64,000 nucleotides of DNA from NCBI RefSeq assembly GCF_001540865.1, contig NC_033635.1:10171565-10235564 (forward strand). Direction: 5' to 3'. This document shows, piece by piece, positions 12,896-25,629 of the stretch. The notes below the pieces were generated by a model, which was given only the letters and a program-made list of their open reading frames with translations, did not search any database and was not told the DNA's origin. The position numbers and the translations under genes were made by a program. This stretch comes from Ananas comosus. Its lineage: Eukaryota > Streptophyta > Magnoliopsida > Poales > Bromeliaceae. Position 1 is the first letter of the stretch. Every line of letters starts with the position of its first letter.

Positions 12896-13330
12896 TTTGA
12901 ACCGCTTTTTATTTTGTTTATTTATTCCAACAAAATGGTTGTAAAATTGCAATATTTCTTATTTGGGATGGTTCTCACCATCTCCAAATTGAAAATTTTA
13001 AACCAAATATAATATATAAAGTAAGGATTTAAGTACCTTAACACAGCATTGCACCAAAAATTCGTTGACACGCTACAACATAGTGCCTGTCATGTTATGC
13101 TGATGCGTGCCGGCTACAAAAATTCCTATGCGCCAACACATTATGGCATGAAAAATTCAACATTTTTTTAAGACCAATATATTATAATTGATTATCATCA
13201 ATTAATTTTACATTTTATTTATATAACTACTGGCTAATTTTCAAAAAAACGATGTTCTGAGCCATGATCGACACGAAGTCATATTGTACTAATATCTTAT
13301 CAGCAATGCACCGTATGTGCTGATTAGCAC

Positions 13331-14030
13331 TTGGCCTATTTGCTTGGATGAAAGTGGGGAGAGATGAAGTTGTTTCGGTTGAAACGGCCACTTTCACAAT
13401 GTGATTCGTCATGATAAAAATGCAGTCGAAACTCAAGTTACCCAAAAGAGCGTAATTGACTTGGTCCAAAATCAATCACAGTGAACTGAAGAGAAGAAAA
13501 GGAATAAAATAATACAACGCGAAAATACTAGCTATATTTAGATATATTTGATTATGACACCGATTGCTTTTTTATTTAGTTCGCATGTTTAAAATATGAT
13601 AAAAATTGATTAATAAGTTTTAGTATCTCTTTCATTTAGTTTGCATATTTAAAATATAATGGCAATTAATTACTTAAGTATTGATATTTTTTTAATTTAT
13701 AATTGTATGGTTTTATAATTATAATTGTGTATAAAAAATTAATTTAGTTATTTTAAATTATAAATATTTAATTTTATATGGATACAGTTATATTACTTTT
13801 GTATTTATTGCATTATAATTTATTATTTATTAAGCTTTTATTATTTATGTATAAATTATAATTTTTATGTCATTGATTTTTTGCTAAACAAACAGCAAAA
13901 CTGAATAAACTTCACTTCTATTGCTATGAAAACAAACAACAATAGAGAAATAATTATCATTCGAACTCTACTCTAATTCAAAGTCTATTTTAACCCGAAG
14001 TTTACTTTATTTCCTTAGCTAAGATCTCAC
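13331..14030. mobile_element. Degraded Harbinger-like MITE, relative of 6601-7274
   Basis: It matches the 6601 element along much of its length, for example GATGAAAGTGGGGAGAGATG near the left end and the AT-rich middle with TTAAAATATGATAAAAATTG. The right end has decayed. Intergenic, upstream of the TPR gene. Confidence 0.55.
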
Positions 14031-14197
14031 GTGACTTAGGAATTTTTTGTGCCCAAAAAAAAAGTGAGATTCAGTTATAACTCACTTTATCAACACACTT
14101 TTATAAAGTTACTTTCATATTCATTTTTGCAAACCAAATAACTAATAAGACGTCACTTTCAAAAATTGCCATTTTCGGTGCTTCACTTTGGCCAACC

Positions 14198-16162
14198 TGT
14201 CACGCCCCGGATTACCGCGTTTCTCCGGGCACGCCAACGGATCCGCCGTATATAAGAAATTTTTCTTGTATACGAAGCGATAGCTGTACCTGTAAACCAA
14301 AAATAAGCTACAACTACAAGATAAAAGCTGTTAAACAAGAAACATATATATAAAAAACCTCGAGGGTTTCCAGTACATATAAAATGTCCACAACAAAGCT
14401 CGCTCCAGCGAGTACCCCGACAATAACCATATGTACAAAAATACCCAACACTACCTGTGGAAGGTATTCCTCTAGCACGGCAATAAAACTGGAAGGGATT
14501 TAACTCACGACTCTCTTTCCACGATCAAAAACAGCGTCAGCAGCAGCCGCGGATGAAGACTCTGCAAAAAGGGGTCAACAACTAAGTGTGAGAACTATTA
14601 CAAAATAAAGTAGTCTCAGTGGGTACCGCTACCGACCTCAACGGCTCACCCACTAAGTCTACAAAAATTACGCACAAGGATAGTAAAAGAAGTTGGTAAA
14701 ACTCTACAGCTACATGCCACTATACTATCGCTAACCACTGTTCTGTAAATATAGAAATGTAATCTCTAACCCAATCTCACTAGGGACTGTGAATACACCC
14801 ATCCAGCCGTTGAAGCTACACCGAACACCACCCCAAGGGCTGTCGGTGGAGAGCAAGTCCAAACTAGACAACTACGACATCAACGCAAAGCAAAAAGTCA
14901 AACTCCGGAGCGGCACTCGTGTGCGTGACCCAACCGAGTATGCAAGCATGTCTCTGTTGAGCTCAATCAGGCTCTACAGGCTGTAATCAAATTAAATGGG
15001 TCTAATTGATCTAACAACCAAAGCTCACATACCCTTGGCAAAATCTGATACAAAATATAGAAATTTGGGTCCATCGTCAACCGCGAAGGCACCCGACAGT
15101 CCAAAACAGTCTACACTATACTGTAAAATAAGTTTGGCATCCCAGCACGAGCGTAAACTCATCCTACATTAATCTGAATATCCACCGCATGCGAACAACG
15201 GCGATACAAACAAACCATAACTCCTAAAGCTAAATCTGGTAATTTTTAGAAAAGTGACAGTGTAGGGTTCAATAGTTTTCTCCTAAGTCAAATCCAAGTC
15301 CAACATGTAGAATTATTCTAAACTCTAAATTCAGATTCTATACAACCTATGCAAATCCATGAATTGAGCTATTTAAACATAATTCTACACATGAAAAACA
15401 CATGCTAACACAATTCGGCTTAGGAGGGAATCCGACGATTTCGGTAAACTTCAACCCACCTCAAAGAGCTCATCCAACCACGGCGAGAAGTCGAAAGAAG
15501 GGAATCCACACGCTCGCCCGGACTCCAACGGCGCAACCGCGACGTCCACGCGCTCTAACGGCTCTCCGACGCAACGTTGAAGTCTACCCGAGCTCGAGCC
15601 GCGACTCCACCACGAGCGACGTCCAAGACTAGAGAGAGAGAGGAAGCAGCAACCAAAAACTCCTTCTCTTTCTCTCTACACATATATAAAGAGGTGGGAT
15701 AAGGTTGGGATTAACGACGCTTCAAATGACCAAAAGGCCCCTCACCAACTCAAAAATCCAGCTGGAGTACCGGTACCCAATTTGGTTACCGGTATTGGGC
15801 CTCTCAACCCGCAAGCTCGCACACAGGGTATCGATACCAGCCCATGCAGTACCGGTACATGGGCACGGTACCGGTACTCGACAAGTCAGTACCGGTACTC
15901 AGCATCAAATACGCGCAAATCCGAGAGCATCCCTCTCTGCCATCCACTGGGGTTCCGGTACTCCTCTCAGGTACCGGTACTCAACACTGAACTCCTGTCT
16001 TTGCGGATTTCAGTGTCAGAATTCCACTCTCGCATCGTGCCGTGTCCGTTTTGCGTCCAATTCGCGCCAAAACGACTCCGACTTGTCCCGACACTCTTAC
16101 GACGTGTCGACAAAACTCAGATGCTGAAATCTTACGGGCCCCTAAACACTAGGGACACCACA
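14198..16162 (+). mobile_element. Solo LTR of an LTR retrotransposon
   Basis: It begins TGTCACGCCCCGG and ends GGGACACCACA, so it has the 5'-TG...CA-3' ends of an LTR. A perfect 5-bp target duplication CAACC flanks it (14193-14197 and 16163-16167). There is no internal retroviral-type domain and no second LTR, so this is best read as a solo LTR left by recombination. A TATA-like TATATAAAG near 15684 suggests plus orientation with transcription starting near 15715. The segment 15765-15985 has a striking cluster of GGTACCGGTAC-type palindromes. The length is typical of a Ty3/gypsy LTR, but the superfamily cannot be set without internal sequence. Confidence 0.85.
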
Positions 16163-16199
16163 CAACCAAACATGCCAAGATGTCAATGGATTGTGTTTA

Positions 16200-16560
16200 G
16201 GAGAGGTCTTTTAAAACCCGAATTCGAAATCGAAATCTGAATTAGACCCGAACGTGACCAAAAATTTAAAATTTGAACCCGTACCCAAAATAATTATTTC
16301 TCTTTATCATATTTTAAAAAATATTATAATTAAATCTAAATTTTTAAAATACAAGTTCAAATATAACATCAAACATTCATATATATTATATAATATAAAA
16401 TTAATTCGAGTCAGGTTCGGGTTCGGATCGGATAGGGATAAAATCTATATCCAAATCAAAATCCGCCGGATTTTTGCTTTTTATATCCGTATCTGAAACC
16501 ATATTCATTCAGCATCGAATAAATCCATCCAGTTCAATCTTACTTTGTGCTGGGCTTCAA
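16200..16560. repeat. Dispersed 'CCCGAAT/CGGGTTCGG' repeat
   Basis: An AT-rich block with repeated AACCCGAA and GGGTTCGG phrases at its edges and an inverted-repeat tendency. The same vocabulary appears at 26280-26420 and 28440-28790, so it is a dispersed repeat, probably a decayed foldback element. Confidence 0.5.
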
Positions 16561-16817
16561 GCACTTGAGTAGGCTTAGCCCATAAAATTTACACCGAATT
16601 GAATTTCGGGTCAAAATTGATTTTACTCTAACCCAACAAAAGTTAGCCTTTCTAAACTAGAACTGCTGAACTGGATCAATGCTCTATTTGGGATTGTGAG
16701 TGATGATATTTCATATATTTTCGTAAGTAATGGCGCGATGAACATATCGTACTAAATCGGTTGAGATATAATTTCTGCGCTTAAATTGTATTAGTCAGTA
16801 ATTTGGTCTCAAATAAG

Positions 16818-16841
16818 AGAGAGAGAGAGAGAGAGAGAGAC
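16818..16841. repeat. (GA)n microsatellite
   Basis: About 12 GA units. From here to 17690 I see only AT-rich intergenic sequence. Confidence 0.9.
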
Positions 16842-17692
16842 TATGCTTGTACACATGTGATAAAGAGAGAAGGAGAGTGAGTAGAGGTTGCTTTCCTTCT
16901 ACAAATAACATTAACATCATCTGCTGCAAATTAAAATTAAAATTAAAATTCTTGTAATTGGTAAGATGGAAAGATGAATTGATTTGATTTAGCTCACATG
17001 TTACATCACATTTGGTGTTCTATATATCCTTTGGAATATCATTAGGAATAATGTGTAATCCTTTTCATGAAGAAAAAAATAAGGGTGATTAAATATTTAG
17101 TGTCCCCATTTGTCCAGGAATGTTTCAAAAAAAAGGATGTTTTAGCCACTCAACTATTCAAAAAATATTTCTTACAGTACTTTTTAAGCAATTGTTTACC
17201 TAGAATAACAACATAATATAATCTATAAATACAAAAAAAAACTAAAAGCTAAGAAAATATTTTAAAATTGTTATAACTATCCACTTTGCAAAAAAATTAA
17301 GTCTAAAATGTGATAGTCACATTGCTGACGTGGTGTCTCCAACCAATCATATTTGGCCCATGTGGTTCATCCATCCTATCATAATTTTTATTAAAAAAAT
17401 TTTGTTGTATTTTTACTTATCCTGATATGATATAGCTGCTACATAATAGACTTTCTCCCACTTTATCCATTGTGTACTAAAGTTCTACTCTCTTCCCTGC
17501 TGTTAAAATCTACAAAATGTTATGAAAATAGGGAAGAACAAAGCTTTGTTAAAAAATTTGGTAGATTAAGTAGCCAAAACTATGCATCCCTTAAAAAGTT
17601 CTATAAAAAAAATGGGCTAAATCTAGTAATTACTTGGAGCATAATTATTGAAACTATCTTTATATGCCAAATAAGAGGAATAATTTCACTAA

Positions 17693-18874
17693 GGGTCCAT
17701 TTGGTTCGCACTATAAAAGATTACTAGCAATAAAAAGATGTCCGAGAATTTTATTCCTATTCATCCTATTACTAAGAATGTGGCATTCCTGTGTTTAGTT
17801 CGTACGGTCATATTATTTAGTCATATTATTTACGTTTACAAAAAATATACAATTTATTTATTTATTTATTTTAATTAATTTTAGATAATACTATCAAAAA
17901 TTTCAACATCTTTTTAAAAAAAAGAGAGAGAACATATGTTAGAGAGAGAAAGCATAATGAAAGAAATAGAAAGAGAAATAGAGTCGAGATTAGAGGAAGT
18001 AAGAGAGTTGAGATTTTAAAAAAAGAGAGGGAGAGAGAGCTAAGTTTAGAGAGAGAAAAAAAGTTGAAGTTTAGATAGAGGTATGAGATTAGAGTGTAAA
18101 GAAAAATAATACCAACTAGCCGGCAGATAGAGAAAAAGAAAGATATTAGACATTATGATTACCCCAATTTATTAATATGAGGATGCCCACCTTCCCTCAA
18201 GGGAATGATATTAGTACTTTGGGATGAATCTCATTCCCAAGTAAATCCAATATTATCAACTAGATTACTTAGTACGTTTACTACAACAGAATTAGGTTAT
18301 AGGAACACATGTTTGGGACACTTTTGAGTAAGTGTCTCATTTATGTTAAAACTTAAAAAAACATCTACTAATGCCTAAATATAAAGCCCAATCCAACCAA
18401 AAATAAAAGATTACTCTACTCAACCCACCACACCTAGTCCATTTGGCCCGATTACAAACAAAAAAGAAAAAAAAAAGAAAAATCAATTATCATCTTTTCT
18501 TCTCTCTTCACTCAATCCACTGAAATTCTAGACGAAGAGCCTTTTCTGTCGTCCTCCTCCACCACCGCAGCCAACGAGGTAGAGTTTCGGCGGTTGCTAA
18601 ATGCTTAAATAAGTATTGGTAAATTAGCAGCACTCTTTTAGGTTATAGTAACACTCTTTAACTGTCACTATATACCTAGTGACCCCACATATAGCAACAC
18701 TTTTTAAAAGTGTCAGTAATTTTAGCTAGCAGCACTTTTTTGACATGTAGCTACATTTAAAAGTGTCGCTATAGACCGTTTTTATTGTAGTGGTTTAGCC
18801 AAATACCGTCATATTTTTTTATTCCTATTGGATTATTAGGAATTTTAAAAAGATAGCGTGAACCAAACGCACCC
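17693..18874. mobile_element. Harbinger-like element interrupted by a nested element
   Basis: The left end GGGTCCATTTGGTTCGCACT and the right end CGTGAACCAAACGCACCC are inverted repeats flanked by TAA duplications (17690-17692 and 18875-18877). It is the same family as 40644-41331, sharing the AGAGAGAGAAAG-rich interior. It is about 500 bp longer because another element (18281-18792) has inserted into it. Confidence 0.75.
18281..18792. mobile_element. CACTA-like non-autonomous element, nested
   Basis: The left end CTACAACAGAATTAGG and the right end TTTTTATTGTAGTG form imperfect inverted repeats of the CACTACAA type. GTTTA lies on both sides and may be the target duplication. Inside are several copies of AAGTGTCGCTATA-like phrases, probably subterminal repeats. 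No transposase is seen. Confidence 0.6.
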
Positions 18875-19114
18875 TAAAGGTAAAGATGATTTGAGGATAG
18901 CTATATATATATGTTCAAGTAAACATTTATATAATCATCACCAATCAAAGTTTTTTTTCCTCCCTCTATATGAAATTATTTTTCATATGTGCATAACTAG
19001 CACTCTTTTTGTCTCACTAAGCCAGGTCTTGTGAGCTTAATTCTCTACTATCTAAACATAAAAATCACTTCGAACTTTATTAGGAACAGTTTCATTCGAC
19101 GTAATTATAAATAC

Positions 19115-19510
19115 AGTGTAGTTGGAGGTGCATATTGTTAGAAACACAATAATTGTAATTATGTTATTCTGTTTGGTTGGATGTAATAAAAAATGTCGCA
19201 GGTATAAATATTTTATTTAGTTGCATGCGGTTGATAAGTATATTTATAAATTTTTATTATTTTATATATCGGATTGTGAGATTACTCCCTGTATATGAAA
19301 GGAAGAAAAGTTTTATTTAAAAAATTATTAGAAAGGTAAGCTTACTTTTCTTTAAAATTACTCTCTCCAATACTTGCAATTGAGCTTCCCCGTGCAGTTA
19401 CAACTGCACCAGTTAAATCCAAATGTTTCAAAATAAATACCGAATTTGGATCTGCATGCAGTTACAACTACAGTACAATTACAATTACGTACAACCAAAC
19501 AAACCCTAGG
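19115..19510. mobile_element. MITE with GTAGTTG-type ends, copy 1
   Basis: The left part (GTGTAGTTGGAGGTGCATA) is mirrored at the right by a block with GCAGTTACAACTACAG and GTACAACCAAACAAACCC. The copy at 51164-51613 matches in order and spacing. No coding potential. Confidence 0.65.
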
Positions 19511-19596
19511 ATGAGTCCATGTGGCATTGTGATCTTTGGTCATTATCATAACTCACCCTCTACATATTTGTCATGCTAGCAAGAAGCACCAATTTA

Positions 19597-19747
19597 CCGA
19601 CCGTCCCTAGCGCAAGTGGCAAAAGTCTTGGTGGTTGGTACCCGCGCGAGGTCGCAAGTTCCAATCCTAGTTGATTCACATTTTTAGCTAAGTTTATTTT
19701 TAAATGAAATAAACGAAGCGGATAGCGTGCTACCTATCTCTCGAAAG

Positions 19748-19786
<39 letters not shown>
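19597..19786 (+). mobile_element. tRNA-derived SINE, copy 1
   Basis: A Pol III A box TAGCGCAAGTGG (19608-19619) and B box AGTTCCAATCC (19657-19667) are spaced as in tRNA genes, followed by a unique 3' part and a poly(A) tail of about 37 A. A perfect 8-bp target duplication CCAATTTA flanks it (19589-19596 and 19787-19794). The long clean tail and intact duplication suggest a recent insertion. Relatives are at 26439 and, on the other strand, 52125. Confidence 0.88.
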
Positions 19787-19799
19787 CCAATTTAGTGGC

Positions 19800-21090
19800 A
19801 CCATATTGCTTAGACAAGTAGCTTAAGTAGAATGTTTTAAATTATAGAGAGAGAGAGTGAATAATGGACTAATGGTTGCTAAAAAGGTTAAAAAAAAAAA
19901 CTTCAATTTGCATCCCGTGATTTAGCTCATTTTTATTTTACTATTTTATAGCTCAAAAAAATTACAGTTAATTATTCTATAATTTAGCTCATTTTTACTT
20001 TATCATTCTGTAGTTTAAAAAGTTACACTTAATTACTGCATAGTTATCAAAGAATTTTACTATGCATCTTATTTAATAATAAATTTTTTTAGATAAAAAT
20101 AGAGATAAAACTAGAAAAGAAGTTAAATATAATTTTTGAAATATAGAATGACAAAACAAAAATGAGCTAAACTATAGAAAGATAAATTAAAGTTTATCCA
20201 AAAGATATCGGCTACAAAAATTAGGCATTAGGTTTCTATAAAAGTGAAATGATATATAGATGCCTTTCCATGAATGTTATTGGAATTTTTTGTGGGCTTA
20301 AAGGGACCAGCATATCCTACCTTATGACGGGAGGCCACATTAGGTCGAGTCAGGTTCGAAACAGCAAGAGATCGGATTGGATCAAATCATATTCGAAGTG
20401 GCGTGAGGCTAGTTGGACCGAGTCACAGTCGAAGTTCATGGGCATTGTATTTATACGTTTTAGATGAATTGATTACATCTTTCTAATATATCAAGCTTTT
20501 GCGATTAATGATTAGCATCAGCGATCCGATATTGTTTAGTGTAGATTATATTCCAATGGCTTAACATTTTGGTGTAGATTACATTCTTTTAACTTAAGAT
20601 GAGTCCAAAAGCAAAAGCAGTGGAAGTATTAATGTATTAGTGGCTTCACTTGAAGCCAAATTCTATCACCTCCCATAATTAATGGAGTCTGTTTGACGGA
20701 TCCATGACAAAGACAAATAAACAATACAATACAATGGAGAGAAAATTAGGTTCTCTCTCTCTCTCTCTCTCTCTCCACAATAAAACAAAACTAGGTTTTC
20801 TCTCTTCACTCTCCACAAACGAAGGGCTCTTTATTGGGTAGGAGGTTAGGTGTACTTTCTTAATTAGCCCTTCCATTTGTTGGTTTATTGTCTTAAGTAA
20901 GCTAATTATTGATAAAAAAATAAAAAGGGTAGGGGAGATATGTGGGCAAATGCATGAACTAGGTCACCTACCAATAATTGACAAATTAAGTAGATTCTAA
21001 ATATTATATTTTGTATACTATACGCAATGATTGATGGATTAGATCATATTACTAATAATTTTTGTTACTATAGAATTGAGATTGATTCAT
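19800..21090. other. Intergenic sequence without recognised genes
   Basis: AT-rich. It holds a (CT)n microsatellite at about 20752-20775 and no exon-like or RNA-like structure that I can support. Confidence 0.5.
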
Positions 21091-21094
21091 ATTT

Positions 21095-21553
21095 AAAAAG
21101 GATAAATTATATATACCTTTGGTCCTCAAATTATGTGTGACGTGATATTTTAGTCTAACTTTAATTCGTTCTAATTTCTGCTCGAACTGTAGCGCGCGAG
21201 ACAATTTAGTCATCAAAAGTTTTTGACTCCAACTATGTGGCATGTGATATCTAGTTTTCGAACTTTTTGAATAATAATAATATCTTACTTGATGATGCGG
21301 TAAAAATTGAAATGCCACATTACTTCAATATTAATAATTCATCAATATTTGTTCAAAAATTATTGAATTATGAGACTTGATTGTAATAATTCAAAAAGTT
21401 CAAAAACTAAAGTATCACATTCCTATAGCTCTAATAAAAAATTACAACTAATTAAAATTCGAAAACTAAAATATCACACTCATATTTAAGTACAAGGACT
21501 TAAATATCACGCGCCTCATAGTTGAGGAACAAAAGTGTAATTTTACCCGTAAT
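21095..21553. mobile_element. MITE with inverted repeats
   Basis: The left end reads about TTGGTCCTCAAATTATGTG and GTGATATTTTAGTC. The right end, read on the other strand, gives TTGTTCCTCAACTATGAG and GTGATATTTAAGTCC. The arms are about 60 bp. Confidence 0.65.
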
Positions 21554-21740
21554 AATTAAATTAACTAGATTGGAAACATTATATTTTGAGTACTATGTGC
21601 GATGAACGGTAGATTAAATTATCTTAGGTACTAATAATTTTTGTTAGATAGGGATAGAGTCATATTTAAAAGAATACAACTACCTGTACACCACAAAGAG
21701 AGGTGTACATCAGTGTGCAATGTACACTCCCCTCATTCGA

Positions 21741-22171
21741 TGTTACATCCCAATAGTCCCACATTGAATAATTATGGATAGATGTAGGAGTATATAAGTT
21801 TGATTGGGCTAGACATAATAACTGGGCTTAAGTATTTTGGGCTGGTGGTTGGGCCCAACAAGTTATTATTGCTAGTGGTCGGATCGTTACATTTGGTATC
21901 TAGCAAGACAAGTCTCACATCGCCTGGTGTGGGAGTATATAAGTTTGATTGGGTTAGACATAATAACTGAACTTAAGCATTTTGGGCTGGTGATTGAGCC
22001 CAACGAGTTATTATTGCTAGTGGTCGGGTTGTTACATTCAAGATCGTATACTCCCTCATCCGAGGATCAAAAATTGATAGGCTGGTGATTGAGCCCAACG
22101 AGTTATTATTGCTAGTGGTCGGGTTGTTGCATTCGAGATCGTACACTCCCTCATCCGAGGATCAAAAATTG
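21741..22171 (+). mobile_element. Small LTR element fragment, second TRIM-like family
   Basis: A 151-bp LTR-like block (21741-21891) starts TGTTACATCCCAATAG and ends GATCGTTACA. It is followed directly by TTTGGTATCTAGC, which resembles a primer-binding site for initiator tRNA-Met. A second partial LTR (about 21920-22037) follows with little between, and a 95-bp tandem duplication covers about 21986-22171. No coding region. This compact structure fits a TRIM. A related LTR is at 56404-56562. Confidence 0.6.
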
Positions 22172-22245
22172 ATACTTATCTTGTCAAGATTTTTCTAAAA
22201 AATACTGAAAATTTAAAAGATTTGATAAATCTTAAGACCAAAGAG

Positions 22246-23739
22246 GACTTTTTTTGAAACTGACCCTATAGAATTTTATATTTGGCCAAATAACCCTCTG
22301 AAAATTTTATTTGTGAAACTAACCCTCCTCTCGCCACCTCAGCCGCCACCTCAGCATTTCTCATAAAGACGGTGACTCGTTCACCGTCTCCTGAAGACAG
22401 TAAATCGGTAAATCGTTAACCGTCTTCTCTGTGTGGACCCCTCGCCTTCTCAGCAATTCCCCGCGTATCAGCGCCTACGCAGCACTTCAACAGAAGACGG
22501 TGACTCGTTTACCGTCTTGACAGAGACGGTGAATCGTCCACCGCCTTATCTAGGCGTACACCATACGCCGCATTCGCCACCTTGTCAGTGTTGCCCCCGC
22601 CCAAATAAGACGGTGACTCGTTCACCGTGTTTACTGATCTTGAAGCCGGTAAGTTGTTCACCGTCTTCTCTAGGCGTGGAACCTCCACTCCTCAGGAACC
22701 TCCACTCCTCAGCAATTCCCCGCGTATCACCGTCTGCGCAGCAATTCGCCGAAGACGGTGACTCGTTTACCTCTTTAAGAAAGACGGTAATTCGTTTACC
22801 GCCTTATCTAGCCGACAAATCCGATCGACAGCGGGGGGCATAGATAAGACGGTGAAGTCCTCGAGGGAGGGGCCAAAACACAGATAAGGCGGTGACTCGT
22901 TCACCGTCTTAACAAAGACGGTGATTCGTCTACCGTCTTATCTAGGCGTAAACCAATGCCAGGACTTGGCCCTTTTTTTCTCCGGTTTTGTGTATTTGCA
23001 CTAAAGACGGTGAAGAGGCCAAAACACAGNCGGCTTGGGCGGCGGCGACGTCGGCTTGGGCGGCGGCGACGTCGGCTTGGGCGGCGGCGACTGTCGGGGT
23101 GCGGAGGGAGAGAGAGATAGAGAGTTAAGAGAGAAAGAGAGCGAAGAGTGAGAGAGAGGTGTCGGGTTGGGGTATACCAAGGTAAGACGGTGAATTGTTC
23201 ACCGTCTTCATAAAGAACATTGGAGACGGTGAACGATTCACCGTCTTACCTTGGCCCTGGTAAAGACGGTGAATAGTTCACCGTCTTATCTGTGTTTTAT
23301 CACCTTGGCCAAAGTTCGGGCCGAAGTTGAGGACACAGCAGTTCCATAAAGAACATTGGAGACGGTGAACGATTCACCGTCTTACCTTGGCCCTAGTAAA
23401 GACGGTGAATAGTTCACCGTCTTATCTGTGTTTTATCACCTTGGCCAAAGTTTGGGCCGAAGTTGAGGACACAGCAGTTCCAAAGGTGTTGTATTCGCTC
23501 TAAAGACGGGGATGGATTCGCTCTGAAGACGGTGAATAGTTCACCGTCTCATGAAGACGGTGAACCATCTACCGTCTTCATGAGAAATTCGCGTAGACGG
23601 TGAACGATTCACCGTCTTTACGAGAAAAATCCGACCTGGCGCCGACGTGGCGAAAGGAGGGTTAGTTTTCCAAATAAAATTTTCAGAGGGTTATTTTGCC
23701 AATTACAAAATTTCACAGGGTTATTTTCGAAAAAAGTCC
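22246..23739. mobile_element. Mutator-like MITE packed with GGTGAA..TTCACC palindromes
   Basis: The left end GACTTTTTTTGAAACTGACC and the right end (other strand GGACTTTTTTCGAAAATAACC) are inverted repeats. They extend about 95 bp, including AACCCTCTGAAAATTTTAT. A 9-bp direct repeat ACCAAAGAG flanks the element (22237-22245 and 23740-23748), as expected for a Mutator-like element; one G is shared with the end. The 1.3-kb interior holds about 18 copies of an imperfect palindrome around GACGGTGAATCGTTCACCGTC. A smaller direct repeat (units near 23215 and 23345) and a GC-rich 21-bp triplet repeat (23031-23091) are also present. An N at 23030 marks uncertain sequence. Open frames here follow the repeats and are not genes. 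Confidence 0.8.
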
Positions 23740-23749
23740 ACCAAAGAGT

Positions 23750-25625
23750 GTAAGATATACATCTCCTTTTGGAACATACAAGCAGCATTTTTTAGATCAG
23801 TGCTACTCATACAGCCTAGACTATAGTACAAGTCTTTTCGTGGTGTATATTTTTTTATTTGTTGCATCTATATTTTAATAATTTCAAATTTTTTCCTGAG
23901 AGGTATCTAAAATTTTTTTAAAAAAAGAATATAACATATTGTTTCATACAAAGAAAAAATATTTAAATATAAGTTATTATTTAAGATAATATTATTTTGA
24001 GGAAGTTTCATATTATATATAAAAAAAGTTTAAATTAAATTTTGGAGATTCCAAATGAGTCTTTATGACTTGTGAATGTACTTCTTTGGAAAGCTTGATT
24101 GAGATACAAAGTATGCTAGTCAAGTAGTCATAAGGTTCTTCTCTATACAAAAAGTTACACCATCCATTAATTGTTTGCTTCATCCCTAAGCTGAGCCTTT
24201 TATTTTAAAGCAAAAGCCATGGCGATTAAGTAATTGTTAATTTCTAAGTCAAAAGTAAAAGAATCGTATCCACTTATTAAGGGTGAAAGTGTTTAGGATA
24301 AATTCTGATAATATTGGATATCCGCGACATGTATTCTTATCATAAGTTCATAACTCACGTCCCAAAAATAAATATAGAGGCAAATACAATTTTTAAAAAA
24401 TTATATCATATTAATTCGACCGTCTTCACCTCTAAGAAATGAGAGGGATGTTTATTTATTTATTTTTATATATTATAGGGTGATAATTAAAGTGGTTTTC
24501 ACATTAAAATTGTATTAATATGTGTTAAAATATTAAATTTTATTGAACAATATATAAGTATATATGAGTATGAAACTTTAATTTAATTGTGTGTCAAATT
24601 TGCATTAATGTTAGTTCATATTTATATATGCATATTAGTTATATTATTATCAGAATAATATTTGAATACAAATACGACTCATATCTAAATCCGAATCCAT
24701 TTTAAGCGAATTTGGTCACGAAAATTTAGGAGGGTGATACTAGTAACATAATTGCTATTAGAGGTAGAGCACACCTACTTAGTCCAGTTAAATTCATTTA
24801 TGAGCCACATTTAAAAATTTAACGGTTGTTTAGATTTACTATTTGGATACAGATCAGATACAAATATAAGATTTCAAATATTCAGCTTCCTACCACGGCA
24901 GAAGTGTAAAGGTTTTTTGTATAAATGCTCAAAAACAGGAGAAATGAACATTGCTAGATCCTTCATGAAACTATGGCCTTATTTGGATGTTGAAGTAAGA
25001 TATCTAATGATAGCTTATTTAGTAATTATTTATGGTTTTACAGAATAATATATTTTAGCTACCGAACGATTTATCTTATTTTACAAAAATAATTTAATAG
25101 CCAAATATACATGATATCTATTTTATAGTTAATCACACTAATCATCTACTAAATACAACATGCAAAATGATGAATAATGTCCTAATTTATCCAAAGGGGG
25201 CCTAAGTCATTGGAGGTTTCAATGCAAATTATCAAATTGTTTCTCTTAGTTTTACGAATTTAAATAGAGTTGATAAAACATTGAGCGCATCTAACACAAT
25301 TTGTCTAGGAATTGTTGGCATCCGAGATTTTAAATTCGAAATCTAATTATTTTACATTCCTAACTAATCATATTATTTTATAATATATTTCCAACCATCA
25401 CCAGTCCCCATGTCAATTTAGTTGAATTGGTGAGTTTTGAGGGGCTACACTTGATTTAATCATCCAAATAGCATTTTTAATGAAAACAAAAAAGTACTGT
25501 GACATAATAAATATACACTCAAATTTTTTTTTTTTTCTGATCTTACTCCTAAATAACAATCACTAGGCTTTTTAATCATTGAAAATAATTATGCGTTATA
25601 CCCCCATCCAGTGAGCCTACATATA
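23750..25625. other. Intergenic AT-rich sequence
   Basis: No gene, RNA or clear element ends are supported. TTATTTGGATG near 24972 and CATCCAAATAG near 25462 might be ends of an old MITE, but the interior does not confirm it. Confidence 0.4.
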
Positions 25626-25629
25626 GAGA

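Noticed and set aside
22433..22843. 136-codon open frame on the plus strand
   Set aside because: It follows the palindrome array of the Mutator-like element and changes frame with repeat units.
22246..23739. CRISPR array
   Set aside because: Repeats are palindromic and irregularly spaced, without uniform unique spacers, and the DNA is plant nuclear.
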